NCBI GenBank assembly: GCA_964251665.1 | Contig: CAXUKO010000001.1 | Coordinates: 496,001 to 560,000, forward strand | Length of the DNA stretch: 64,000 nucleotides | Source of the DNA: JBBQLG01 sp964251665 | GTDB lineage: Bacteria > Bacteroidota > Bacteroidia > Cytophagales > Spirosomataceae | Direction: 5' to 3' | Shown here: in pieces, positions 43,901-52,465 of the stretch | Numbering within the stretch: position 1 is the stretch's first letter | Layout of the letters: every line of letters starts with the position of its first letter | Program-made: the position numbers and the translations under genes | The notes under the pieces: model-generated | The model's input: the letters and a program-made list of their open reading frames with translations, nothing else | Database searches by the model: none | Told to the model about the DNA's origin: nothing

Positions 43901-45055
43901 GCTCTCACAATAATCTGGTGGTGTATTGGGCACGGGTGGGCCCGGAATGGCATTGATCGTTACAGTGATGGACGCTCGCGGGCCTTCGCACCCGTTCAGG
44001 GTCTGGCTGACGTAATAGTTGGTGGTACCGGGTGTGGTGGTTGGGGGAGTCGGTGCAGTTGCTGAAGCCGTTCCACCCGTGGCACTGGTACCATACCAGA
44101 TCAGGGTACCCCCGTTAGCCGCTGTTGCCGTCAGGGCACTGGCCGTTTGACCGACGCAGTAAGATATACCACTTGCGCCCGGTGCTGCGGGGCGTGCCTT
44201 CACTAAAACTGATACCAATGCCCGACTGCTTTCGCAACCACCAGCGGTCTGACTAACGTAATAATTGGTAGAGCCAGCACTACCGGTATTCGGTAGCTGC
44301 GTTGCTGTAGCTGTTCCACCGGTGGCATTGGTGCCGTACCATTTCAGATTAGTGCCGGTAGCCACCAGCAGAGCAGGTGTTTCGTTTATGCAGTAATCGG
44401 GTGATGGCGTTACCGCTGGCGCGGCAGGGCTGGCCGTAACGGCGTAGTTAACCTGTGTTCGGGCACTCTCACAACCATTAACGGTTTGCGTTACATACAC
44501 ACTGAAACTGCCGTCCGTTGTCGTCGAAACGCCATAGGTAGCGCCTGTTGCTGTTGCAGTAGGCGAGGAAGCGGTCGCATACCACCGTAAATTCTGGCCT
44601 GTCGCCGTCACAGACCCGGTGGTATTCTGACAAAAAGTGGGCGCTGCAACTGGTGTCGTGGGAATAGCCGTGCCGATGGTTAGCGTAGTCGGGCTAACAC
44701 TAATTTTGTTACCAATACTCGATACAACACGCACTTTGTAAACGGCAGCAACGGCGGTGTTGGCCGGAATTGTGGCGGTGATGGTTAAGGTAGTGGCACT
44801 GGTTGGGTTAGCAGCGATCGTACCAATGACGATTGGTGTGGCCGGGAAACTGCCGGAAGCATCCGTAAGTTGGGCCGAAAACGTGTTACCTGCTCCAAAT
44901 GGCCCTGTAGCCGAAAAAGGAACCGAAATTGTACCCGATGGGCAGACAGAGGCAGGCGATACAGTACCGGTAATAATGTTCTGTGCCTGACTGATGGCAG
45001 ACATTCCACTCAATACCATTATAAGGCACACCAGTGTTCGGAGGCTCTTTACCAT
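40910..45055 (-). CDS. Giant Ig-like repeat adhesin-type protein with T9SS sorting domain
   Basis: 1381 residues. It has a signal peptide (MVKSLRTLVCLIMVLSGMSA), an N-terminal beta-sandwich, about ten tandem Ig-like modules of roughly 80 residues, two more sandwich domains and a T9SS type A sorting domain (YPVPATTSVTVAI to KILKQ). Each module carries a FC(Q/N)-x-x-A start, a LxATG-x-LxWYGTNATGGT core and an NYYVSQT-x-NGCE(S/G)PRA end. The two Cys per module likely form a disulfide. Expected on the cell surface as an adhesin or spacer stalk. One 156-bp DNA segment occurs twice without change, indicating recent intragenic duplication or conversion. Confidence 0.92.
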   Translation of the reverse strand: MVKSLRTLVCLIMVLSGMSAISQAQNIITGTVSPASVCPSGTISVPFSATGPFGAGNTFSAQLTDASGSFPATPIVIGTIAANPTSATTLTITATIPANTAVAAVYKVRVVSSIGNKISVSPTTLTIGTAIPTTPVAAPTFCQNTTGSVTATGQNLRWYATASSPTATATGATYGVSTTTDGSFSVYVTQTVNGCESARTQVNYAVTASPAAPAVTPSPDYCINETPALLVATGTNLKWYGTNATGGTATATQLPNTGSAGSTNYYVSQTAGGCESSRALVSVLVKARPAAPGASGISYCVGQTASALTATAANGGTLIWYGTSATGGTASATAPTPPTTTPGTTNYYVSQTLNGCEGPRASITVTINAIPGPPVPNTPPDYCESSAASPLTATGQNLQWYGTNATGGTPTAALTPATNTVGTATYYVSQSINGCESPRAGVTVRVKDSPNAPTVSDVSFCQNSPAPTLTATASTGATLNWYGTNATGGSSSGTAPSPPNGTATTLNYYVSQSLNGCEGPRARLSVVIKPTPATPGTSAIGFCAGQAASALTATAANGGSLNWYGTSATGGTASATAPTPPTTTPGTTNYYVSQTLNGCEGPRASITVTINAIPASPGVAGVGPYCQGASVPALTATGTTGAILQWYGTNATGGTPTATQTPDNSQPGTAAYYVTQTVNGCESPRASITVQIKPTPGSPGVTPVEFCQNTSAPTLTATPIANATLNWYGTNANGPVLGTAPTPPNNTAITLTYYVSQLLDGCESPKAQLSVRVKPTPGLPGTSPAAFCNNAASQPLTASGQNLVWYDQNDTQLGGAPTPNTGSVGTQVFKVTQSQDGCVSNKATVTVTINALPPAPGTSNLQYCLPTQDQPVQNVGQLTANGQNLRWYNPDGNQYGEAPVPPITTTQVIMFQVTQTVNNCEGPKANLQVTIQTTPAPGLPKSVVTYCRNDVATPLEATGTNLRWLDPNNNLLPVNTTPTPPTTNATRPGGVFYQVYQTGSNGCVSPRASIKLIVNTNPTLSILGSTAINLGQTTSLQLRFTGAPPFVYALSNGASGTAATDTIISVPVTPLQTTTYQVVSVSNVCGVGAPGAPATATITVNIPTILTGNLNSSTLCAGSNFTIPFTTQGTFNLTLPFQAQLVQVADTSGRNPINLTASGPDSPLSAAIPLTTPGGRYLVRVVRTVSTTPLIQVVSSSSPTILTVRPLPTATLTGTQNIYEGSPGSLTVTLGGDGPWTFSYADSARIVPVTGTANPYLISVQPLKTTTYRLTTVSNNCGTGAVSGTAVVTVLPLLAVEEDPLSNVVRAYPVPATTSVTVAIDRPLYTESAVLELTDLRGHSVQQRVTRQAKTDLDLSSHPAGLYILTVTVGDKKTTRKILKQ
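43215..43370 (-). repeat. 156-bp exact direct repeat, copy A
   Basis: Identical to 43944-44099 over its whole length by eye. It encodes the WYGTSATGG to NGCEGPRASITV part of an Ig-like module. Confidence 0.93.
43944..44099 (-). repeat. 156-bp exact direct repeat, copy B
   Basis: Second copy, 729 bp away (243 codons, close to three modules). Sequence identity at silent sites means the copies are recent or kept alike by gene conversion. Confidence 0.93.
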
Positions 45056-45267
45056 GTTTACGTAGTCGTTTATAGCAATAGAATTGCGGTTGGGGGTTGG
45101 GGTATACTGTGCAAGTTAATAGATTCACCGGTAGATTACGGTGTCGATCCAGATTCTCTTATGTAAACAGACAGAAGGAAGTGTAAACAGAATCGGGCAA
45201 AAATCGAGCCGGACTTACTGCAGAAAGCATGACCTGTATCGCGTGGTCAGGTAATGGTAAAACCAAC

Positions 45268-48200
45268 CTACTTCTCCGGCTCAATGGCCGAATAAATTAC
45301 TTCGTGGATGCGTCGGCGCAGTTTTGTTGTATTGATGGCATTGTTACCGCCGGTAGGGAAGATACGGTTGGACAGGAAGACAAAAATCAAGTCCTGATCT
45401 GGATCGGCCCAGACGACATTACCCGTAAAGCCAGTATGCCCGAATGACCGTTCTGACGCTTGTGGGGCCAGGTAAACACTGCTCGTACTTTCAGGATTAG
45501 GCTTATCCCATCCCAGTGCCCGGTGACTGCGGTTACTAAGCGTCTGCGTGAAGTAAGGTACTGTAGTTGGCAAAAACACCCGCTGCCCACCGTAGATACC
45601 GCGTTGCAGATTCATCTGAAGCAGCTTGGCTACGTCGTGCGCATTGCCGAAGAGACCGGCATGGCCCGAAACGCCACCCTGCACGGCCGCCATCTGGTCA
45701 TGCACTGTACCAACCAGCATCTGATTGCGGTAGTAGGTGTCATTTTCCGTCGGAGCGCAGTGCGGGTCCAACAACCGTTGCAACGGCGTAAAACCCATCG
45801 TACTGATGCCCAGCGGCTTATAAATCTGGTCAATTAACTTGTCCATTGGCTGCTTGCTGATGCGCTCGACTACTTTTTGCAGTGTCAGGAATCCAAGGTC
45901 GCTATAAATGTAGGCAGGTTTGCCATCGGCATCAAACTTGCGCGACATTGGCGACTGGATCACCCATTTCCAGACTGAATCTTTCAGGGCCGGAACTGCC
46001 CAGAGCGTCGGCGCAATTTGCAGCGTATGGAGGCTGTCTTTATGCGAGCCGTAATATTCTGGCTTCAGGCCGCCACCCGGCGCACGCGTACGGTCCCAGA
46101 GCGTGGGGTAGTACGAAACCAAACCGGCCTGATGCAGCAACAGGTCCGTGATGGTAATGTTCTGTTTATTGGTACCCCGCAGTTCGGGTAGGTAGAAAGA
46201 CGCTTTCTGCCCCAGATCGAGTTGTTTCCGGTCATAGAGGAGCATTACGCACTGAAGCGTACTGAGCACTTTTGTTAGCGATGCCAGGTCATAGAGTGTT
46301 TCATTCGTCACACGTTCGGGGCCGGTGTAGGTCGTCATGCCAAAGTTTTTGTCATACACGATCTTGCCCTTGCGCGCTACCAATACCTGGCAACCCGGTA
46401 CTACATGGTCTTTAATAGCCTGCTGAACCATCCCGTCGATTCGGTTCAGGGTGGCCGATTTCATACCTACGGATTCGGGAGCACTGGCTACCAACCGACC
46501 GGTTTCTTCCGTCGTCAGCCCCTGTCCAATCTTGAAATCACCCACCGTAACGGGCAACGCACCTTTGGGTGCCAACGTCCCGAACAATACCTGAGGCACC
46601 GCCGTTTCCAACTCGTCAAAGTCCTGATAGGCGCAAACCAGTGCATCAGCCCCGGCAAATTGGCTTAGGCTGTAAGCGGGCCCAAATACGTTTACGATTA
46701 CTTTTTTGCCTGCCTGCTTGAGTTTTGCCAATAAATCAAGCGACGGTTTAGTAATGCCGAACCGCCGATAGGCCGACTCGCTCATCCGGTGAAAACTCAG
46801 GACCACCACGTTGGCATCGCCCACCTGCGCCAGAATATCCGCCACATCGGCGTCGGTCGCTGGTTTGTCGGGGTAGGCGATATGGTGGAAGGGGGCGTAT
46901 TCGGTCAGTGTTTTCTGGAAGACATTGCCCGGCTCAACACCCATGGCAACGGAGGCCAGCCGAAGGGTGTCTAAATTCCGCAGGGGCAGCACATTGCCCG
47001 TATTGCTCACCACCGTTACAGCTTTCTGGCAAAGTTCCTGTTTCAGTTGCTCGGCTTCGGGTGAGTTCAGGTCCTGGGCTAAATTGGCCAATGCAATAGG
47101 CTTGTACTCGTGCAGCCCCACCCAGTATTTCGCCCGTAGAATTCGTTTGACTTTCTCGTCGATAAATTCCTGCGCAATCTGGCCCGCCTGTACCGCATCC
47201 AGGATGGTCTTAACGGCTTCTTTTACGTTTTCGGGGTAGAGCAGAATGTCATTGCCTGCCATTAATGCCCGTAAATTCACATCCTGAGGGCGTTTAGCGT
47301 GGCTTACTCCCCCCATGTTCATAGCGTCCGTGAAGACGATTCCCCGGAAGCCTAGCTCTTTCTTTAATAATTCGGTCACCACTTTCTCCGACAGGGTAGC
47401 CGCGATAGCGGGCATAGCGTTATCAACACCCGGTACGTGCAAGTGGCCTGTAACAACACCCATCAGCGAGTCGGCGATGAGTTTGCGGAAAGGGTACAGG
47501 TCAATATCGTGCAACTGCTCCGACGACCGACTGATGCTGGGTAGTGTGTGGTGGGAATCAGCGTTGGTATCGCCGTGACCGGGGAAATGTTTGGCCGTGG
47601 CAATGATATGCTGACCCTGCAACCCACGCATGTAAGCCGATGCTTTAAAGGCAACGTTCTCTTTTGATTCGCCGAAAGACCGGATGCCGATAACGGGATT
47701 CGCAGGATTGGAATTGATGTCAGAAACCGGGGCAAAGTTGATGTGAATACCCAGCCGGTGGCACTGTCGGCCAATTTCAGCACCCATGCGGGTAATCAGT
47801 TCGTTATCGCGGATGGCCCCGAGCGTCATTTGCTTAGGGAAATCCATCGTGCTATCCAAGCGCATGCCCAGGCCCCACTCACCGTCGATGCCCACTAAAA
47901 GGGGGATTTTTGAGAGTGCCTGATACCGGTTCGTTAGAATAGCCTGCCGGTAGGGGCCGCCCTGAAAGTAAATTAATCCGCCGATGTGGTATTCGCGAAT
48001 CAGGTGTTCGATGTACTGGTAGTGATTTTCGTGCCGGTTCGAGAAGGTAGCCACCATGAAAAACTGCCCGATTTTCTGCTCCGGGGTCATGGTTTGAAAT
48101 ACGCTGTCTACCCATTGCTGTCCATCGGCTGCCAGGGTCAGCACCTCAACGGGCTTAGCCATCGGATACGTGCGGGCAACACTGGGCCGGACCGGTTTAT

Positions 48201-48342
48201 GGCTTACCGCCTTTGTATGATGTATAGCTAACCGTGCTGAAATACGGCGCGCCAGCCCCGGTTTGGCCAGACCAAAGGCGGTTAACAAGCTAATGATGAG
48301 CAGGCTGACAACCGACGTTAGCCGGATAACATTGTTCCGCAT
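45268..48342 (-). CDS. Glycoside hydrolase family 3 fused to a serine beta-lactamase-like hydrolase
   Basis: 1024 residues with an N-terminal membrane or signal segment. Residues about 70-430 form a GH3 (NagZ-like) domain with KHFPGHGDTNADSHHTLP near 250 and the nucleophile Asp in FTDAMNMGG near 335. A GH3 C-terminal domain follows. From about 640 a class C beta-lactamase/esterase domain begins, with SLTK near 685, YSDLG and HTGFTG. Predicted to cleave N-acetylglucosamine linkages of peptidoglycan or similar, and an ester or peptide bond, in the periplasm. The fusion is known in this phylum. The real substrate of the second domain is unknown. Confidence 0.93.
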   Translation of the reverse strand: MRNNVIRLTSVVSLLIISLLTAFGLAKPGLARRISARLAIHHTKAVSHKPVRPSVARTYPMAKPVEVLTLAADGQQWVDSVFQTMTPEQKIGQFFMVATFSNRHENHYQYIEHLIREYHIGGLIYFQGGPYRQAILTNRYQALSKIPLLVGIDGEWGLGMRLDSTMDFPKQMTLGAIRDNELITRMGAEIGRQCHRLGIHINFAPVSDINSNPANPVIGIRSFGESKENVAFKASAYMRGLQGQHIIATAKHFPGHGDTNADSHHTLPSISRSSEQLHDIDLYPFRKLIADSLMGVVTGHLHVPGVDNAMPAIAATLSEKVVTELLKKELGFRGIVFTDAMNMGGVSHAKRPQDVNLRALMAGNDILLYPENVKEAVKTILDAVQAGQIAQEFIDEKVKRILRAKYWVGLHEYKPIALANLAQDLNSPEAEQLKQELCQKAVTVVSNTGNVLPLRNLDTLRLASVAMGVEPGNVFQKTLTEYAPFHHIAYPDKPATDADVADILAQVGDANVVVLSFHRMSESAYRRFGITKPSLDLLAKLKQAGKKVIVNVFGPAYSLSQFAGADALVCAYQDFDELETAVPQVLFGTLAPKGALPVTVGDFKIGQGLTTEETGRLVASAPESVGMKSATLNRIDGMVQQAIKDHVVPGCQVLVARKGKIVYDKNFGMTTYTGPERVTNETLYDLASLTKVLSTLQCVMLLYDRKQLDLGQKASFYLPELRGTNKQNITITDLLLHQAGLVSYYPTLWDRTRAPGGGLKPEYYGSHKDSLHTLQIAPTLWAVPALKDSVWKWVIQSPMSRKFDADGKPAYIYSDLGFLTLQKVVERISKQPMDKLIDQIYKPLGISTMGFTPLQRLLDPHCAPTENDTYYRNQMLVGTVHDQMAAVQGGVSGHAGLFGNAHDVAKLLQMNLQRGIYGGQRVFLPTTVPYFTQTLSNRSHRALGWDKPNPESTSSVYLAPQASERSFGHTGFTGNVVWADPDQDLIFVFLSNRIFPTGGNNAINTTKLRRRIHEVIYSAIEPEK

Positions 48343-48521
48343 GGGTACGCAATCAAACTAAGTACAAGTACAGCTAAGGCACGGAGGGGTTAGGTAGCAG
48401 ACCATAAAAGTAGCCAATCTACGGCTTAAATGATAGACTGGATTGGAAGTAAACCAAATTTTAACCTATGTGGAGGAGTTCAGGACCTATTTTTGATCTC
48501 ACTATCAATCACCTGACGCTT

Positions 48522-49034
48522 ATGATAGAACCTCGGATGCCCGGAAATATAATGTTGATAGCGGGGTGTTTACTGGCCGTGACGACGCAGGCTCAGATTG
48601 GTAGTTCAGCCTATCAGACCTTGCTGAATACGATGTACCGAAAAACAGTACCGCTGATCAGTGTGTCCGACGCGAGACAGCAGACTGACCTGATCTTTTT
48701 GGATACGCGGGAAAAGAAGGAGTATGCCGTAAGCCATTTACCGAATGCCCGTTGGGTCGGTTATGACGATTTTGATCTGCACCGGGTGGCCGATCTGCCT
48801 AAAGTAGCGCGTATTGTGACGTACTGTTCCGTGGGTGTGCGGAGTGAGAAAATTGGAGAGAAACTTCTGGCCGCAGGTTATACCAATGTGCATAATCTGA
48901 ATGGCAGCCTGTTCGAGTGGGTAAATCAGGGGTATCCGGTTGTGGATAATCGGGCGCTGCCCACCAACCGCGTTCATGCGTACTCCCGGCTGTGGGGCAT
49001 CTGGCTTCGCCGGGGTGATAAAATTTACGACTGA
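48522..49034 (+). CDS. Secreted single-domain rhodanese
   Basis: 170 residues from the ATG at 48522, with a signal-like segment (MLIAGCLLAVTTQAQ). A rhodanese domain follows: DLIFLDTREKKEYAVSHLPNA and the active loop YCSVGVRSEKI with the catalytic Cys, then GYTNVHNLNGSLFEWVNQGYPVV. Periplasmic sulfur-transfer or a persulfide-sensing role is possible. A -7-like TATTTTTG at 48488-48495 lies just upstream and disfavors the longest frame from 48468. Other in-frame ATGs at 48537 and 48552 remain possible. Confidence 0.85.
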   Translation: MIEPRMPGNIMLIAGCLLAVTTQAQIGSSAYQTLLNTMYRKTVPLISVSDARQQTDLIFLDTREKKEYAVSHLPNARWVGYDDFDLHRVADLPKVARIVTYCSVGVRSEKIGEKLLAAGYTNVHNLNGSLFEWVNQGYPVVDNRALPTNRVHAYSRLWGIWLRRGDKIYD

Positions 49035-49035
49035 C

Positions 49036-49278
49036 CTACCGGCCCGACACTTTGTGCAGCAGCTGCACTAACTGACAGCTCGTCTCAAAACCCGCTTTTA
49101 CCTGGTGCATCATGCTCCAGGTTGCTTTACCGGCTGTTTTCATGGAAGTTGTCGAAACCATTCCCTTTAACTTCAACTGTTTGCGGGCGGCAAACAAGTT
49201 GTGTGGATGACCGACGGCCATTGCCTGTGCGCTCATCAATACCAGCAGAAAACCAATTACCTGTCTTTTCATGGCCAT
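49036..49278 (-). CDS. Small secreted protein of unknown function
   Basis: 80 residues: a short signal peptide (MKRQVIGFLLVLMSAQAMA) and a basic 55-residue mature part with one Cys. The ATG is at 49278 or 49272 (MAMKRQ or MKRQ). The far longer frame starting at 49368 would overlap the promoter. A strong promoter directly upstream (49297-49328) makes it credible as a real gene. It converges on the rhodanese gene with a 1-nt gap. No family is recognised. Confidence 0.65.
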   Translation of the reverse strand: MAMKRQVIGFLLVLMSAQAMAVGHPHNLFAARKQLKLKGMVSTTSMKTAGKATWSMMHQVKAGFETSCQLVQLLHKVSGR

Positions 49279-49296
49279 GTGTGTTATAACCTGTTG

Positions 49297-49328
49297 CAAA
49301 TATATGGGTTTAAGATGGTATCTTGCAA
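49297..49328 (-). promoter_or_regulatory. Promoter of the small secreted protein gene
   Basis: Minus-strand TTG (49326-49328), 21-nt spacer, TATATTTG (49297-49304), full consensus. It implies a short leader of about 12-18 nt. Confidence 0.75.
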
Positions 49329-49457
49329 TACAAAGTACCTGATTATGTAAAAATATTTTTTCAAACACAGCGGAAGAGAGGAATACACGGAGAGCGCAAA
49401 GTTTTCCCCTGTTCTCTCCGTATACACGCTGTGGCCTGTGTGTTTATACCGTTCCAG

Positions 49458-50288
49458 TTACTGCACAACAATGCGTTTTACGGCACCATCTTCATTTTGC
49501 GTGACGGTGATGAAGTAGGCACCCGACGCATTTTTACCGAGGTCAATCTGTCCGACATAGTCACCGCTGAAGTCTTTGATTTCCTTGCGAGCCACTTCCT
49601 TCCCTTTTGGGTTGGTAACCAAGATAGTAACGTCGCCTTTAGCTGGTGCCGTAAACCGTACGTTCAGCAGGTTGCGGTCGGGGTTATTGGGGAATGCTTC
49701 CAGTCCGCGCACGGTCGAGGCTTTGGCGTTAAACTCGCGGGACCAGGCATTAAAGGGTTCAGCGAGTTTCATCTGGAAATCCTTTGGAAAATTAAACTGA
49801 TACCGATTCAATCGGTCAGCCATGCCGTTTAAATGAACATTAAGCGAGTCGAAGTTATTTTTCATGTCAAAATTCATACCGCCATCGGGGCCGAACGAAT
49901 AGTACTCTTTCGGGCGATTACGGGCACCGGGTTCCAGTGGCCGGAGCTGGTTAGACTTCCGCTCCCTCGTGACAATGCGGTTGCCATCGGCATCGTCCTC
50001 GATGATAATTGTCATCTGCCGCTGCCGTGTATCGCCTTTCCGGGCTGTTTTAAGTGAATCAACTAAGTTTTTCACCAGTTCATCGCGTTTATCATCGGTC
50101 ATCCCATCGGCACGATAGGTGCGCTCAATTTCAGTCACGTTATCACCCGACCGTTCAATTACCCGAACATGCACTTCGGCGGGTTTGGCTGATTTAGTCG
50201 TTTTCTGCGCCTGGGCGGTGAGGCTGAGTACGACGGCTGCACTCAGGACAGCGACGAACCTCAGGACGGGAATAGTTGTTTTTTTCAT
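49458..50288 (-). CDS. Secreted protein with T9SS sorting domain
   Basis: 276 residues with signal peptide (MKKTTIPVLRFVAVLSAAVV, cleavage near LTAQAQ). The middle is charged and helical, with no recognised catalytic domain. The last 75 residues, from LEAFPNNPDRNLLNV to KRIVVQ, fit a type A T9SS sorting domain, with the FPNNP variant of the YPNP hallmark. The start at 50288 is chosen because the promoter's expected transcription start lies near 50308, too close to the longest frame. It precedes the two-component pair in the opposite direction. Confidence 0.82.
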   Translation of the reverse strand: MKKTTIPVLRFVAVLSAAVVLSLTAQAQKTTKSAKPAEVHVRVIERSGDNVTEIERTYRADGMTDDKRDELVKNLVDSLKTARKGDTRQRQMTIIIEDDADGNRIVTRERKSNQLRPLEPGARNRPKEYYSFGPDGGMNFDMKNNFDSLNVHLNGMADRLNRYQFNFPKDFQMKLAEPFNAWSREFNAKASTVRGLEAFPNNPDRNLLNVRFTAPAKGDVTILVTNPKGKEVARKEIKDFSGDYVGQIDLGKNASGAYFITVTQNEDGAVKRIVVQ

Positions 50289-50314
50289 GGCTAATCGGTT
50301 AGAAATCAAACAGA

Positions 50315-50347
50315 CAAAGGTAAAATAAGCCGGGTGAGTTTGACGAA
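50315..50347 (-). promoter_or_regulatory. Promoter of the T9SS protein gene
   Basis: Minus-strand perfect -7 element TACCTTTG (50315-50322). A TTCG at 50344-50347 (one base from TTTG) is 21 nt upstream. Confidence 0.65.
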
Positions 50348-50491
50348 CGCCGACCCGGTAGGCAGCGTGTTAAAGATTGTTAAAGGTGCTGGCTCGTTCA
50401 GACCAACCGGGGCACCGCCATCGTACTTTTACTGAACGAATCGAACAAGAGACGGAGCAACGGGTAGTTACGTTGCACGAATGGGTAAAAA

Positions 50492-52465
50492 ATGACGAAA
50501 GAACGTATTCGCTGGATTGTCGCCCTGATGGCGGTCGGATCACTTGGGTTGATCGGCTTTCAGTTGTACTGGATTCGCAACGCGCTGCACCTGCAGGAGG
50601 AACAGTTTGCTTACAAAGTGACCGACGCACTCCAGGAAGTGGTGCGCACACTGGAGCGGCAGGAAATCGTTTACCTGACGCAGCAGCGGCTTCATGCCCA
50701 GCAACAGCAGTATCGCTTGCGCCAGATTGGCCGGGGTGCCAACCCGCCGGAATCCCGGCAAACGAATGTGCCACTGGCCAAATTAGCCGCTCCAACGCCC
50801 CAAGGACCCAAAACAGACAAATCGGAGGTCTCCCCCGATCGGCTGGCTGCTACGTCCGCCGGGAAACGGCGTAAGCTGATACCTAACCCTGCCATGACCA
50901 CGCCTTCGGACGTGTTGCACCCGACTCCGCTGCCGCTCACGCCCGAACAGCAGCAAATACTTGTTTCTTTTTTTGAGCAGCAAAATGAACTCATGGCGAC
51001 TGGCGACTGGCAAACGCAACTGGCACAGCAACAGCAATTCGAACAATGGGTCGATCAGGTGCTGGTGAGTCAATTAGCCACCATGAACAGCCAGATGAAT
51101 GCCACATCCGGGCAATCTGATTCGTTGACAAAGGTTCGACTACTGCGGATGAAACGCCAGCGGGCCCGCCGGTTAGTCGAAACGGCCGAAGCATCGGTGG
51201 GTAAGAAACTGTCTCAGGCACCAAGCGTAACAACGGTTAAATCGCGGACCGTGGCGGAACAAAAAACCGAAGAGCAGTCCCGCATGATTAAGGACGTGTT
51301 GAAGGGGCTGCTGCTGTCGGACCGGCCCATTGAGGAGCGCGTCAACCGCATGACGCTCGATACGCTGTTGCGGCAGGCGTTGCAGGAGCGGGGAATTACC
51401 ATTGGATTTGATTACGGAGTGCGAACCAGTCAGGCTGGCATTGGTGGAAGTCGGTTTCTGTTCGCGTCGCATGGTGTAGAAGCCGCTCAGTTTGCCCGGG
51501 CAGGCTTTAAAGCGGCTCTGTTTCCGAATAATATCATGGAAACTGGCAACTACGTCCATATTTATTTCCCTGATCAGGAACAGTTTATCTGGAGCCGCAT
51601 GGGGCTGGCACTGGCTGGCTCCACAGTATTAATTCTGGTTATTCTGGCCTGTTTTTACATCGCTATCAGCACCATTTTCCAGCAGAAAAAGCTGGCCGAT
51701 ATCAAGAACGACTTTATTAATAACATGACGCATGAGTTCAAGACGCCGATCTCGACCATTTCGCTGGCTGTAGAGATGGCGCAGGAACAGCTGCAAACCC
51801 GATCTGGTCAATTGGTGGGTGCTGACCTGCCTGAGTCATCCGGAACGTCGGACCTTGGGAAGCCGGAACGCCGGACCGCAGACCAACGGCTTACGCGTTA
51901 CCTCGGTATTGTCCGGGATGAGACCCGGCGACTGGGCGCTCATGTGGAGAAAGTGCTGCAAATGGCGCTGTTGGATCGAGGTGAAATCAAGCTCAAGCTG
52001 TCATCGGTGAACGTACATGATGCCATCGAGAACGTTCTGAATAATATTGGTTTGCAAATTGAACAGCGGGGTGGCGAGCTGGACCTGGCTTTCGATGCCG
52101 AAAATGAAGTGGTTGAAGCGGATGAACTGCACCTGACCAACATTCTTTACAACCTGGTCGATAATGCCATAAAGTATTCACCGGAGCAGCCAAACCTGTC
52201 TATTCACACCCGAAGCCTGCCCGAAGGCGTAAGCATCAGCGTTTCTGACCACGGAGTGGGTATGACCCGCGAGCAGATCAACCGGATCTTCGAGACGTTT
52301 TACCGCGTTCCGACCGGCAACCGGCATGATGTAAAGGGCTTTGGCCTGGGCCTGAGTTACGTAAAAAAGATGATGGACGAACACCACGGTCAGATTCGGG
52401 TAACGAGTCAGTTGGGCAAAGGCAGTACGTTCGAGGTGATTTTCCCTTATTCAGTGAGTGAATGA
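50492..52465 (+). CDS. Membrane sensor histidine kinase with a Gln-rich periplasmic domain
   Basis: 657 residues. Two transmembrane helices (about 7-28 and 370-393) flank a long periplasmic region that is Gln-rich (QLAQQQQFEQW and more) and predicted helical. HisKA follows with NDFINNMTHEFKTPIST (His about 413). About 30 polar residues rich in Gly, Ser and Pro then separate the two HisKA helices, which is unusual. The HATPase domain has NLVDNAIKYS, DHGVGM and GFGLGLSYVKKM. Its last codons lie in the left arm of the palindrome at 52456. Paired with the response regulator gene just downstream. Confidence 0.93.
   Translation: MTKERIRWIVALMAVGSLGLIGFQLYWIRNALHLQEEQFAYKVTDALQEVVRTLERQEIVYLTQQRLHAQQQQYRLRQIGRGANPPESRQTNVPLAKLAAPTPQGPKTDKSEVSPDRLAATSAGKRRKLIPNPAMTTPSDVLHPTPLPLTPEQQQILVSFFEQQNELMATGDWQTQLAQQQQFEQWVDQVLVSQLATMNSQMNATSGQSDSLTKVRLLRMKRQRARRLVETAEASVGKKLSQAPSVTTVKSRTVAEQKTEEQSRMIKDVLKGLLLSDRPIEERVNRMTLDTLLRQALQERGITIGFDYGVRTSQAGIGGSRFLFASHGVEAAQFARAGFKAALFPNNIMETGNYVHIYFPDQEQFIWSRMGLALAGSTVLILVILACFYIAISTIFQQKKLADIKNDFINNMTHEFKTPISTISLAVEMAQEQLQTRSGQLVGADLPESSGTSDLGKPERRTADQRLTRYLGIVRDETRRLGAHVEKVLQMALLDRGEIKLKLSSVNVHDAIENVLNNIGLQIEQRGGELDLAFDAENEVVEADELHLTNILYNLVDNAIKYSPEQPNLSIHTRSLPEGVSISVSDHGVGMTREQINRIFETFYRVPTGNRHDVKGFGLGLSYVKKMMDEHHGQIRVTSQLGKGSTFEVIFPYSVSE

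Noticed and set aside
42900..44500. Regularly spaced repeats that could suggest a CRISPR array
   Set aside because: The spacing is about 243 bp, all units lie in one long reading frame and encode Ig-like modules.
41148..44990. Plus-strand open frames opposite the giant T9SS gene
   Set aside because: They mirror the codon pattern of the repeats on the other strand, lack start signals and have low-complexity Val/Ala-rich sequence.
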